Shown here piece after piece: positions 1 through 9,415 of a stretch of DNA of 19,000 bases. Source of the DNA: Larix sibirica (taxonomy: Eukaryota > Streptophyta > Pinopsida > Pinales > Pinaceae); the NCBI GenBank assembly GCA_004151065.3, contig NWUY0300029679.1, positions 6,889-25,888 of the forward strand. The letters run 5' to 3'. A program made the translations under genes and the position numbers. Each line of letters opens with the position of its first letter. The first letter of the stretch is position 1. The notes under the pieces are model-generated. The model did not search any database. It worked only from the letters and a program-made list of their open reading frames with translations, and was not told the origin of the DNA.

Positions 1-261
1 TATATATAATATTTTTTAAAAACTTTTAAAATTTTAAAAAAAAAAATTCTCAATAGTTTATTTTTACATTTATTAAATCTCACTCAACTTTTGACTGTCT
101 TCATTAACAAATCATGCATATTTGCAAAAATAATTCAATCATATCATCCTTTGTACATTACTAGCTAAAGCTACTTATAAAATCCTACTTGCTAACAACA
201 AGAGAGTAATTATTTCTATGGCATTTGGTCAAATCTTAATATTGCCAATGAAAAACCAACC
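1..261. other. AT-rich flank, no gene seen
   Basis: The first 50 bases are almost pure A/T with homopolymer runs, followed by ordinary AT-rich sequence. There is no open frame of useful length, no RNA gene and no recognisable repeat family. Confidence 0.6.
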
Positions 262-387
262 AATAATGTGGTTTTGTTATCATCATAATGTAAATTACGA
301 TATCAATGGCATTCTTACTAAGTAAATAATGTGGTTTTGTTATAAGCATAATGTAAATTATGATATCCATGGCATTATTACTAACTA
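262..387. repeat. 63-bp imperfect tandem duplication
   Basis: Two adjacent copies of a 63-bp unit lie at 262-324 and 325-387. Both start AATAATGTGGTTTTGTTAT, share TAATGTAAATTA and end near GGCATT.TTACTAA. They differ at a handful of positions, so the duplication is not recent. No coding meaning is visible; replication slippage or unequal exchange is the simplest origin. Confidence 0.85.
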
Positions 388-2221
388 AAGAGTAAGGACA
401 ATATTATTTGTATACAATTTCGTCATATCTTAATTATTCAAATATCTCTTCAATTAAAAAACATTATTTTCTACAAATTGATTATATTTATATAAGTTAA
501 AATTTCTCTCTACAAACTCATAGATATATTTTTATGAATATAAAGAGTTGAGACTAAATAGTTCAACATAAAGAGTACATATTGTCTACAAAATTTGAGA
601 GAAATCTTAACAAAATTGTTTTTTCTGCTACAAAACTAACAACTAGACCTTGGCTTATCTTTCTACTTGTTAACATTATTTTATGAAGTTGATGATTATA
701 TATTCTAACATACTATCCACATAACAAAAGATTGACAAAAAATAAAAGTAAAACTGTGTTTTAAATAAGAATATGCCCTCTATGGGATGCTTCCAGATCT
801 TCCTCTCCATGACTCTGAAAACCCTAAATCATCTTACCATCACCATCCTCCTCAAGCCCTTCAACCTCTTTCTTCATTGTCCCATCTTCCATCCATACAT
901 CCTTCATTGACCCAATGGAATATGTGGGCTTATCCACCATTGTTTGTGATCTTCCATTGAAACCAAGAATCATGTTGTAACACATGTCCACGTATAAGAT
1001 CAATTTTTCCATCATTCTTCTTTAAACTATAATTATTGCTTCCAAATAATCAAAATGAGGTTGTTGAGCATCAATGTGATTTTGAGTACTTTGGTTGAAG
1101 TGCACAATCACTTCCTATAGAGCATCCAACTAGTGGACAAGTGGCCTCAACACCTTTTACAGGTAAAGAACATACAAACCGAATTACAATTAGTGCATAT
1201 TAACTAATTATGATAGGGGTATAATATATTAGCCATGTCATACTCTATTAAGATTGAGGTGAAACATTCTTTTAGACTAAAATTTGCAGGTTCATCAGCC
1301 TAGATCTTCTGGAGATAGTGAGTCAACAATTGGAAATTGAATAGAAGAGTTGAATGGGAGATTGATTGAGTTGTTGACTGGGTGGATGATCGAGAAGCCA
1401 AGTATGAGACTGATTGAATAGTCAACTAGGAAATTAGGTAGTTAGAATAGAGTAATTTATTTGTGCATAGAACAGGACATAAATTAAGGAGTTTGTGATT
1501 CCCCCTAACCAACATGTGTGGACCTCATGTTCTTCACTTCAATGGAGTTGTTTATATCTTGGTTCTATATAAGATGGCCCTATGGTGTGCAAGAAATATT
1601 TTGATTTCTTTTATCTCTTTGTATGTTGAGATATGTTCAGTTATGTTTAAGTGTTGTAATGATGTCTTTAGATGCCACAACTATCTTGGAATATTAGCTC
1701 TTTGATCTACCCAATCTTGTGATTCCCCATCACTCTAAAGGTCAAACTAACTAATCCAAAAAATCTATATGAGTGATCCATGTCAAGCTCATAAATCCTC
1801 AATCCATCACCCTAGATAAAGCAAATCCCAAAATCAAACTGAGTATACTTCAAAACTTGAACTTTGACAATCATCATCAATTTCTCCCACCCTTGTCAAC
1901 TAAAAGGTGAGAATTATTGGGACTTGTGAATCAATAATATCAATACACCACCCTGAATATGGAAAAGTGTAACCATAATGTCTTTAAGTGAATTCCGAAG
2001 ACTAAATATGCAACTCAAAATATAACCTCAACTGATCCTTGGCCATGCCCTAATCATCAATTTCTCACTGAAAGCATCCATAGCCGTCTATTTTAGAAAC
2101 CTCTCCAAATATATTTGGACTTGTGTATGAACTTAGTAGTAAGACTGCTCTAATAACTTGGCTTCCAAATTCCAATGCTAAGTACATAACCATGGCAATA
2201 TGTACCTATTTCCAATTAACC
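388..2221. other. Non-coding AT-rich stretch
   Basis: No gene is supported here. Short open frames exist on the minus strand at 824-1015 (63 codons, acidic C-terminus) and on the plus strand at 1514-1705 (63 codons), but neither resembles a family I know and both are within chance length. Around 1320-1430 there is a loose alternation of GATTGA and GTTGACT-like words that may be an eroded short tandem repeat. The minus strand of about 1870-2221 may be a further eroded part of the coding relic at 2222-2880, but is too broken to call. Confidence 0.5.
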
Positions 2222-2880
2222 TTAATTTTCTTGTGAGACCTTTCTAAAAGGTGGTTTATCTTCCCACAAAAACTACATGGGTTAAGACCAAAATAATGCA
2301 ACTCCTCATGGTCAAATTGTTGACAATGCTGGCGTTGTTTAGGTACTTCATCCAACTTATCATCATCATCCTTATCTCAAGTTTCTTCTTCCTAGCTTCA
2401 ACTCCATCAATCATTGTATGCATTTGAAAATTATGATCAACAAAACATGCACTCACAAACTCAATAGGTGTGCAGTTACAAGGAGTATGAAATAAGTCAA
2501 AGTCATTATTTTCATATCTTAATCCATGTTTGTTCATTTTTAATTGCAACTCTTCCCAAGGTTTGACAACTTGTCTTTGAAATGCAATTTTAGTAGGTGG
2601 TTGTAAATCCTTCTTCTTGTTTTCCTTATCCAATATTTCTTTTGTTGCTTCATTTTATCCTTGTGTTCCTTGGTGTCACTAAGTGACTTCAATGTTCTAG
2701 TCAAAAACTTTGATTGCTCTAAATGCATATTCACCTTTTTGTGCATTACTTGTAAACATGTAAAGAACATTAGTGTGAGTTCCTTTGTTCATGGTAATTG
2801 TTGGTCCTAGAACTATGGTTATCAATAGTTTCAACAAATTAAATGTCCATTTGATTCATGCCATTATTAAGTTCTCTTAC
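2222..2880 (-). pseudogene. Broken coding relic with degraded CCHC-type knuckle
   Basis: Read on the minus strand, three successive frames give protein-like sequence that together suggest one decayed gene. The upstream part (about 2880-2640) is Lys/Glu-rich with words such as SLSDTKEHKDKMKQQKKYW. The middle part (2633 down to about 2370) includes KPWEELQLKMNKHGL, NDFDLFHTPCNCTPIEFVS and MIDGVEARKKK. A third frame (about 2380-2222) gives QHCQQFDHEELHYFGLNPC followed by a zinc-knuckle spacing: Cys at 2277-2275, then CX2CX4H, with Ser (codon at 2238-2236) where CCHC knuckles have the last Cys. At least two frame changes and stops break it. Order and knuckle suggest a retroelement gag or similar nucleic-acid-binding protein, but I do not recognise the family. 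It is on the opposite strand to the element at 3768 and separate from it. Confidence 0.4.
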
Positions 2881-3767
2881 GACCAAAGATTAAAGATTTG
2901 AAAAAATTCCTCAGATTCGGAAACTTCTAAGACCCTTTTTGGACCCTCTTGTTCAATTTTGGAGTCAAGTTTACAAAAAAAGAAATTATACTCAAGTATC
3001 AAGCATTCTAATATCTATGACCTTCAAAAATACTTTTGACTTCCAAACGATGGACTCTTACAAGACTTCCTTTTTCAAATTTCAGGAAGGTTCATGTACA
3101 TAAGTTAATGGGCCCTTTATTAAAATGCCTTGAATAATGAGCATCTTACAACTCCACCCTTCATCCCAAAATACTCAAAGAGAGGCTTAGACTTCAAAAA
3201 CCCAAACTTTTGGATTACAATCAAACTTGATGCAAGACTTACAAATAATTTTCAAAAGAACTATTGGACGTAACCTTGTGTATTATGTAAAATAATTCAA
3301 ATTTTTGTGTCGATTTGTTGTCAAGTGCAAATTGCTTTATGCCTTTTCTTTCCTTGTATATATTAGAGTTATTCTTATTGTTATATGAGTGTGATTTATC
3401 TCTACGAGATTATTTTAGATGTGTGATTATTTCCAAAAAACAAATGCACAAACACTATCTTATGAAAGGGATTTAGGAGATAGATAGAAGGTGAGAGAAT
3501 ATTAGGTGATGGAAACCATGGAGAATACTTGTAAATATTTCTATGTATGGGACTACTCAGATGACACTACAAAGGGGATCAAAGTGTTTGAGTATCCAGG
3601 CTCAATTTCTTGATGGGTTCACTAGGTGAAAACTCATATGCATGATACCTTGGGGACAAGGGACTAGGGAGTCAGAAAGTCCTTGAGAATTTGGATATAC
3701 TACCTAAGAAAGGCGTTTTTATGATATGAAAGATGGAATTCATATCCATGTTAACATTTATATACAT
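2881..3767. other. Non-coding spacer left of the retroelement
   Basis: Nothing convincing was found. A plus-strand frame from 3509 runs about 35 codons (METMENTCKYFYVWDYSDD...) before a TGA, too short to call and without a known motif. The last five bases before the LTR, TACAT at 3763-3767, would be the left target-site duplicate if one existed; they do not match the bases after the right LTR. Confidence 0.5.
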
Positions 3768-4596
3768 TGATGCATAATCATCCTTGGGCTCGAGCAATCC
3801 GCATCACCCAAAAATATTTCAATTCTGCAAATTAGATAATAATTTGAATAAGGATGGTGTTAGTGGTCCATTTTATTTAGTAAATTCGATAAGTATAGAG
3901 TTATGCTACTACCCATAGTTCATTTTAGACTGCTTCTACGTTTGCTACTATTTGTGTGTGTGTTGAAACTCGTGCTGAAACTCCTATGTATGATGGAATT
4001 TTACAAGTATTGTGATGTTCTTCATTTGCAACACTTTGATCGCACTCGTTTGACCTTGCCATGCTAGAATTAATTCATGATGAGTCACGACCACCGTTAG
4101 TTCAAAGAAATCATGCCTAAAGTACAAATTTTGAACCCAAAAATGAAAGAATAAAGGTGAAACGGTTGGGGAAAACATAAAGATGGTTTTGGAAATGATT
4201 TGATCTTGGAAAAGGAAACGAATCGATTCAAGGGAAGCTTGTAGAGTTTAAAGAGAGATGGAAGTGATGAGACAGTGGGTTCAACAGACAGAGAGAATAA
4301 CTCATGGAGGACGCATTGGAGAAGAGGATACAGTTGATGAGAAACATGAGCAACCATTTGGAAAATGCAGTAGCTTGAACACTGTTACTCTGGTCGAATT
4401 GTGTTGTAATGTAACTCTGTGATTTCACATTAAATCAATAAAATCTTGTGTGCATTTCATTGGTATCTAGAAGTTAAATTTATTTTTTGTTAATTTTCAT
4501 TGTGTTAGAGAATAGCATGATGGATTTCTACTGTCTATTCTGAGATTAGGGTAGGTTATGTAACTGAGTGTTGTTTCAGTGCTTACCTTTGGATCA
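3768..4596 (+). repeat. 5' LTR
   Basis: It starts TGATGC at 3768 and ends GGATCA at 4596, just before a primer-site-like sequence. The parallel sequence after the N keeps a better end, GCATCA at 4773-4778, so the family's LTR is bounded by the short inverted repeat TGATGC...GCATCA. The first 190 bases align clearly with 11062-11250 (shared TTGGGCTCGAGCAATCC, TTAGTGGTCCATTTTATTTA, AAGTATAGAGTTATGCT). The middle aligns only roughly. A poly(A) signal lies near 4437. Length is 829 bp against 958 bp for the 3' LTR, mainly because that one holds extra 44-bp repeats. Confidence 0.88.
4437..4443 (+). promoter_or_regulatory. Polyadenylation signal AATAAAA in 5' LTR
   Basis: AATAAAA is followed by TCTTGTGTGCATTTCATT; the same arrangement occurs at 11875 in the 3' LTR. 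Conservation of this block in otherwise diverged LTRs supports it as the R-region poly(A) signal. No TATA box can be chosen with confidence in such AT-rich sequence. Confidence 0.55.
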
Positions 4597-4674
4597 GGTG
4601 ATATCAAAGCAGGTTTCTCTCTAAGGATACTTGCGTGATTGTTCCTGAAAGTGGGTGAGAAAGTACCTTGAGTT
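4498..4674 (+). repeat. LTR tail and primer site, first copy (ends at N)
   Basis: This segment repeats at 4680-4856 with an offset of 182. Roughly the first 126 bases differ at about 25 positions, while the last 51 (4624-4674 and 4806-4856) are identical. A single N at 4675 separates the copies. The pattern fits the end of one contig overlapping the start of another built from a different family member. Confidence 0.9.
4599..4616 (+). promoter_or_regulatory. Primer-binding site, first copy
   Basis: TGATATCAAAGCAGGTTT lies two bases after the LTR end and resembles the tRNA-iMet-complementary primer site common in plant LTR retrotransposons (core TGGTATCAGAGC), with mismatches. It primes minus-strand DNA synthesis in a working element. 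Confidence 0.65.
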
Positions 4675-4675
4675 N
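4675..4675. other. Single N: assembly join
   Basis: One undetermined base lies between two related copies of the LTR tail plus primer site. The left piece ends, and the right piece begins, inside the shared sequence. Confidence 0.9.
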
Positions 4676-4856
4676 TTTGCATTGTGTTAGAGAATAACAT
4701 GATGGTTTTTTGCTATGTATTTTGAGAGCAGGGGAGGTTTTGTAACTGAGTGTTGTTTCATTCCTTACCTCTGCATCAAGTGGTATTAGAGTGGGTTTCA
4801 CTCCGAGGATACTTGCGTGATTGTTCCTGAAAGTGGGTGAGAAAGTACCTTGAGTT
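4676..4856 (+). repeat. LTR tail and primer site, second copy
   Basis: This is the counterpart of 4498-4674. The LTR part ends with CTGCATCA at 4778, a cleaner LTR terminus than that of the first copy, and it runs without break into the gag leader. It belongs to the same sequence piece as gag and pol up to 9414. Confidence 0.88.
4781..4798 (+). promoter_or_regulatory. Primer-binding site, second copy
   Basis: TGGTATTAGAGTGGGTTT begins two bases after GCATCA. It matches the plant tRNA-iMet primer site with C-to-T type differences. Being attached directly to gag, it is the better candidate for this element's own primer site. Confidence 0.75.
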
Positions 4857-4874
4857 TGGTGGTGCATCAACATT

Positions 4875-5777
4875 ATGAGTTCTGAAGAACAAGTAAGTGT
4901 ATCAGCATCTAGATTGAAGTTGTGGATGGTATCTAGGGTTCGAACTACCATGAGACTGGTTATAATTCCACCAAGAATGAGAGGAGAAGTGCGTGAAGGT
5001 GTTGGAAATAGAGAACTTGAAGAGTTGCGAAGAAGAATAGAGGAATTAGAAAACATAAGAGGTGTAGGTGCTAGAATAGATTTTGAATCTGAGGCTGGGA
5101 TTAAAATTGAATGAAATCCTAATAAGGAAGACACAACAGAGCGTTAGATATCTTATCTGAGTAATAGAGGTAGTGCGAAGGTTGAATTTTCATGCTATGA
5201 TGGAAGCTTGAAAGCTGAAACTCTTGTAGATTGGATATGAGATCTTGAGAAATAATTCGAATATGAGAATGTTCATGATCCCAATAAAGTTTGTTTTTCC
5301 ATAACAAAATTGAAAGGGCATGCTACACTCTGGTGGGACATGTTGTAGAAAGATAGAATTGATAATAGGCTGGGAAGGATTAGAACCTAGAAGAAAATGG
5401 TAAGTAAGATTAAGGAGAAGTTTTTTCCTATTGATTATAAAAAAAAATTGTGTAGACAAGTTCAAAATCTAAGGCAAAAGGAAGTTTTTGTGCGTGCATA
5501 ATCTGAAGAATTCCTTAGGATGTCACTCATATCGGGCATTAAGGATCCTGAGTATCAATGCGTAGAAATATATGTATATGGAATGAAGTATACAATTTAG
5601 GATGAGATGAGTACCCACTATTTATGTATTGTGGATGAGGCTTACCAAGTTTTTATGAAGGTGGAGGAGATGGTTGATAGGAAAAATCAGCAAAAGTTAA
5701 GAAGAATAGGTCCACGAGGAAGAGGCATATCAAACAGTGCTAGAATAAATGAAAAAATGAGAGGAGTTGACTGGTAA
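4875..5777 (+). pseudogene. gag: gag, broken by nine in-frame stops
   Basis: Gag would form the capsid-like particle. The frame opens at ATG 4875 (MSSEEQVSVSASRLK) and stays protein-like to the TAA at 5775. Residues about 50-65 are a Glu/Arg-rich helix (ELEELRRRIEELENI). A retrotransposon gag domain follows (about 5170-5600), with ETLVDWI, VCFSITKLKGHATLWWD (LWWD at 5328-5339), EKFFPIDY and a later Glu/Lys-rich helix (MKVEEMVDRKNQQKLRR). Stops lie at 5112, 5145, 5238, 5253, 5346, 5388, 5499, 5598 and 5775 without loss of frame; several sit where Gln or Arg would be expected. The basic tail and zinc knuckle continue in another frame from 5767, so a one-base change lies near 5765. Gag identity is secure; no product can be made. 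Confidence 0.88.
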
Positions 5778-5970
5778 TCCAAGTGCTAGAGGAAATGGAA
5801 CTAGTAGAGGCAGAGGCTTTGGAAGAGGAAGGTTCAAGTATGTAAATACTTGTTATAGCTGTGGAGTTGAAGGTCACAAAGCATCATCAGTGGTTGGAGA
5901 AAATGTGGTTGTACTTCCAAAAGAACAAGGTGAGAACTTGATGTTTCGTAGAACATTACATAAACCATAA
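5767..5970 (+). pseudogene. gag: Gag tail: Arg/Gly-rich stretch and degraded zinc knuckle
   Basis: Read in the pol frame, this gives an Arg/Gly-rich segment (GTSRGRGFGRGRFK) followed by CYSCGVEGH, the start of a CX2CX4HX4C nucleic-acid-binding knuckle. Cys codons are at 5851 and 5860 and His at 5875. The position of the last Cys, 5890, is Val, so the knuckle is incomplete. A TAA at 5968 ends the segment, after which the same frame continues into protease. Confidence 0.75.
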
Positions 5971-6582
5971 CTTAAGTTAATAAAAGAACCTAAACAGAGG
6001 AAAAGAGTATTTCATACCAAATGCAAAGTTCAAGGAAAATTTTGTAACTTGATTATTGATGGAGGAAGTATGGAAAACTTGGTTTCCACTGAAGTCAAGA
6101 AGAAACTAAATTTGAATTGTAAGCCACATACTAATCTTTATAGAGTTTCATGGTTGCAGAAGGGTCAACAGGTGACTGTGACCGAACAATGTTTGTTAAA
6201 TTTTCATATTGGAGATTGTAAAGAGCAAGTGTTATGCGATGTAGTGGAGATGGATGCATGCCACATTCTACTCTAAAGATCTTGGATGTTTGATATAAAA
6301 GTGTTTCATGATGGAAGAGAAAATTCTTATGATTTTTTTCAAAATGGGAAATGTTATAAGTTGACACCAATACATGAAGATGGTGGGAATAACAGACGTA
6401 GTAACAACAAGGAAGTGTATAGCTATAACAACCTCCTTATGTTGTGTTTTGCCAAGGAGTTCCTAAAGGAGCAGAAGCAAAATGGACATTGTTTATCTAT
6501 ATTGCCTAAGAAGGTTCAGGAGGATGAAAAGGGAAGTTTTGTACCACCAAAGATCCAAAGCATGTTGGAAGATTTTAAATAA
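5971..6582 (+). pseudogene. pol: Retroviral-type aspartic protease region of pol
   Basis: The protease would cut the Gag-Pol polyprotein. The frame gives FHTKCKVQGKFCNLIIDGG and then SMENLVS; the Asp-Gly-Gly-Ser at 6058-6069 is the active-site loop. DGGS rather than D[S/T]GS is, as far as I know, seen in this branch of plant gypsy elements. Downstream are VTVTEQCLLNFHIGDCKEQV and VVEMDACHILL, then a TAA at 6274 directly before RSWMFD, a point where the family has a Gly-Arg-Pro-Trp-like motif. The linker to reverse transcriptase runs to a TAA at 6580. The active loop looks intact, but the stops prevent expression. Confidence 0.82.
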
Positions 6583-7480
6583 ATTGTTGCAGAGGAATTA
6601 CCCATAGGGTTACCTCCATTGCGGAGTATATCACACCAAATTGATTTGATTCTAGGATCGAGTTTACCAAATAAAGCGCCTTATCAAATGACTCCATCAG
6701 AAAGTGAAGAAGTGAATCAACAAGTGTAGGAATTGCTTGACCGAGGATTGGTTCATGAGATTTTGAGCCCTTGTGTTGTACCAGCATTATTGGAACCTAA
6801 GAAAACAGGGGAGTGGCAAATGTGTATTGATTCGCGTGCCACAAACAAGATCACCATCAAATATTGATTTCCATTACCCAGAATGAATGACCTTATGGAT
6901 TGCTCGAGTGGTGAAGAATATTTTACCAAATTTGATTTGAAAAGTGGTTATAACCAGATTCGAATCGGAGAAGGTGATGAATGAAGTACTACGTTCAAGA
7001 CAAAAGATGGACTATTTGAATGGTTAGTGATGTCGTTCAGATTGAAAAATGCACCCAACACATTCATGAGTGAGATTGATGAATGAAGTCCTAAATCCAT
7101 TTTGGGTAAGTTCGTGGTTGTGTATTTGGATGATATACTAATCTTTAGCAGAAGTAAAGCATAACATGTTGATAATGTGAGAGTAGTGTTGAAACATTTT
7201 AAGGAGGAGAAGTTACTCATAAACCTCAAGAAATTTATATTTATGTAGCGTGAACTAGTGTACCTGGGGTTTGTGGTTTCGAAAGAAGGACTAAAAATGG
7301 ATTATGAGAAATTGAAGGCTATTCTTGAATGGCCAACACCTAGATGAACATTCGATGTGAGCTTCCATGGATTGGAAGAATTCAATCAAAATTTCATTCG
7401 AAACTTAAGTCAAATATGTGGGCCTATTATAGAGTGTATGAAGAAGGGCGTGTTTCAGTGGACTTCAACAACATAGAATT
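6583..7480 (+). pseudogene. pol: Reverse transcriptase region of pol
   Basis: This domain would copy element RNA into DNA. In order: the entry region [37 protein letters not shown] (fingers); FTKFDLKSGYNQIRI with the motif A Asp at 6934; [18 protein letters not shown]; and VVYLDDILIFS, the YXDD box, at 7123-7134. The thumb continues with YLGFVVSKEGLKMDYEKLKA. Catalytic Asp residues are kept. Stops are at 6727, 6865, 6982, 7084, 7162, 7246, 7345 and 7474. Near 7070-7110 the expected sequence moves briefly into another frame and returns, suggesting two compensating indels. The main frame is otherwise that of protease. Confidence 0.9.
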
Positions 7481-8019
7481 CATTTGAGGATTTGAAGAAA
7501 AGAGTAACATCACAACCAATGTTGGCATTGCTAGACTTTAGTAAACTGTTTTATGTTGATTGTGATGTGAGTAGAGTAGCCATTGGGGTAGTTTTGAGTC
7601 AAGAAGGAAAACTCATTGCGTTTTTCAGTGAGAAGTTGAACGAGGCCAAGAATAAATACTCTGTTTATGATAAGGATTTCTATGCTATTGTGTAGGATTT
7701 GAAGAAATGGCAACATTATGTACTGCCAAAGGAGTTTTCCTTGTTCACGGATCACAAAGCTTTGCAATACATTAACAACCAAGGTAAGTTGAATCAAAAG
7801 AATAATAAATGGGTAGAATTATTGCAGAGTTATTCTTTTGTGTTGAAACACAAACCAAGAGCATTCAATAAGGTAGCTGATGCATTGAGTCGGGAAGCAG
7901 CGTTACTCAATACCATGTCAGTAGAAGTGGTAAGTTTGAATTCTCTAAAGATATTGTATGAAGAAGATGCATATTTCTCAAAATCTTGGAAGGCGTGTAA
8001 GGAGACTTGGAGTCTATAC
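7481..8019 (+). pseudogene. pol: RNase H region of pol
   Basis: RNase H would remove RNA from RNA-DNA hybrids. The frame gives FSKLFYVDCDVSRVAIGVV (catalytic Asp in the DCD area, 7558-7566), LIAFFSEKLNEAKNKYSVYD, KDFYAIV, FSLFTDHKAL and FNKVADALSRE. The last two hold the usual Asp residues. The acidic residue in YDKDF (7675) is Asp where the family normally has Glu, a mild change at a catalytic position. A TAG at 7693 interrupts the domain. The word WVELLQSYSFVLKHK before ADALSR is typical of plant gypsy elements. Confidence 0.88.
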
Positions 8020-8022
8020 TGA

Positions 8023-8836
8023 ACATGATATCTGGAATACCATATTCAAGAGGTTTTCTTTTTAAATCATCAATTGTGTATTCAAAGAAGTTCCATACGG
8101 ATGAATCTCATTAAGGAGTTGGATAATGGTGGTTTAGTTGGGAATTTTGGTTATGATAAAACTATAGATTTGGTAAAGGAGAGGTACTTCTAGGATATCA
8201 TTAATAAATATGTTGGGAAGTTTTTTGAAGGTTGCAGAATATGTCAATTGTCCCAAGGGAAAAAATCAAAATACATGAATCTATACTCCATTGCCAGTAC
8301 CTGAACGACCATGGGAAGACATAAGTATGGATTTTGTTTTAGAATTACCTATGACACAAAGAAAACATGATTCAACAATGGTAGTTGTGGATAGATTTTC
8401 AAAACTGGCACACTTCATGGCATGCAAGAAGACTAGTGATGCTAGTGAGGTAGCTTCATTATTTTTCAAAGAGGTGGTCATATTGCATGTATTACCACAA
8501 AGTATTACTTCATATCGTGATACAATATTTCTTGGGAATTTTTGGAGGAAACTCTGGAAGAGATTAAGCTCAGATCTGTTATACAATTCAACATATCATC
8601 CTCAGATGCATAGGCAGACCAAAGTAGTGAACATGAGTCTAGGGATTTTGTTGAGAAGTTTGAGTGGAGAGAATCCTAGTCAATGGGATTTGGCATTAGC
8701 CCAAGTTGAGTTCACATATAATGATTCAGTGAAAAAAACTACAGGAAAGAGACCATTTCAATTTTTTATGTCTATCTCCAAGAGGTGTGGTGGATTTGGT
8801 TTCATTTCCATATTTGGACAACCAAAGGAGTTTTGA
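8023..8836 (+). pseudogene. pol: Integrase, zinc-binding and catalytic core, inactive
   Basis: Integrase would insert the DNA copy. The N-terminal zinc region (pol frame) has the Cys pair GCRICQ at 8233 and 8242, but the His pair is Asp (8122) and Asn (8143). A TAG lies at 8191. One frame change near 8285 leads into the core: PVPERPWEDISMDFVLELPM, MVVVDRFSKLAHFMA, FGNFWRKLW-like and STYHPQ. The first catalytic Asp is at 8330. The second position (8513) is Tyr and the third (8621) is Lys; they are exactly 36 codons apart, the DD35E spacing, so two of three catalytic residues are lost. A second frame change near 8775 passes to the C-terminal frame, leaving the out-of-frame tail that stops at 8834. 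Confidence 0.9.
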
Positions 8837-9368
8837 TGCAAATGATTTTGCAGACAAAATCCATCAATTGCAGGAACAAGTAAATAATAAATTGTAGACC
8901 AACAATGACAGTTACAAACAAAGGGAAAATCAACGCAAGATAAATAAGGTATTCCAAGAAGGTGAGATTGTCATGGCTCACTTGAGGAAGGAAAAATTTA
9001 CTAGGGGTACATATACTAAACTCAAGTACAAGAAGATAGGTCCATGCTGAATTCTAAAAAATATTTCAGATAATGCATATCGGTTGGAACTTCCGGAGAA
9101 GTTTGACATATCTCCTACGTTCAATGTTACTGACCTCTATGAGTTTTGTGAAGGAGGCATGACAATAGATGAAGGTACCCTCAACGAATGGGAACAACAT
9201 CTACCAATTAAGTTAGAAGAAATTCTTGCTATAATGGTTGGTAAGAAGATTCGTCAGAAGGAATACATGGAATATTTGATTAAGTTGAAGAACCGAGGGG
9301 TAGAAGATGCATAGTGGGTGATTGAAGATCATTTGGCATGTTTTCATATCTCTTATCCTAAACATTAA
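8820..9368 (+). pseudogene. pol: Integrase C-terminus (GPY/F-like) and chromodomain
   Basis: In a third frame the polyprotein continues with DANDFADKIHQLQEQVNNKL, VFQEGEIVMAHLRKEKF, KYKKIGPC (the GPY/F-type module), NAYRLELPEKFDISPTFNV and TDLYEFCEGG. A chromodomain follows at about 9210-9345 (VGKKIRQKEYMEYLIKLKNR, then GVEDA). Chromodomains read histone marks and steer insertion. Leu (in IKLKNR) replaces a Trp usual in this domain, and a TAG at 9312 stands just before the next Trp. Other stops are at 8895 and 9048. The frame ends naturally at TAA 9366, about 50 bases before the LTR. Confidence 0.85.
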
Positions 9369-9414
9369 TATGCACATGAGATGGAGCTCATGTTTTTCTT
9401 ACCAAGGGTGTCTG

Positions 9415-9415
9415 N
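9415..9415. other. Single N: assembly join
   Basis: One undetermined base separates two near-identical 1648-bp segments. The left copy breaks at the start of the 3' LTR (TCTG of TCTGATGC), a place where repeat collapse commonly ends contigs. Confidence 0.92.

Larger units (their letters stand above)
7767..9414 (+). repeat. 1648-bp segment, first copy (ends at N)
   Basis: It is repeated at 9416-11063 with a constant offset of 1649 and only three base differences that I could find: one in the integrase (near 8684, Pro to Ser) and two adjacent ones near 9052-9053. It stops at N 9415, three bases into the join with the 3' LTR. Near identity contrasts with the strong LTR divergence. Confidence 0.95.

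Noticed and set aside
824-1015. 63-codon minus-strand frame with an acidic end
   Set aside because: It has no recognisable motif or supporting context and is within chance length.
3509-3613. Short plus-strand frame METMENTCKYFYVWDYSDD
   Set aside because: It has about 35 codons, no family resemblance and stops following at once; not enough to call a gene.
3984-4428. Overlapping minus-strand open frames inside the 5' LTR
   Set aside because: They lie antisense in LTR sequence, overlap one another in different frames and show no protein family features.
4604-5134. A 176-codon minus-strand frame
   Set aside because: It runs antisense through the N, the primer-site duplication and the start of gag. 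Its Ser/Leu-rich text is the reverse of the LTR tail and gag leader.
8281-8586. A 101-codon minus-strand frame, repeated at 9930-10235
   Set aside because: It is antisense to the integrase core, which is clearly the real coding strand.
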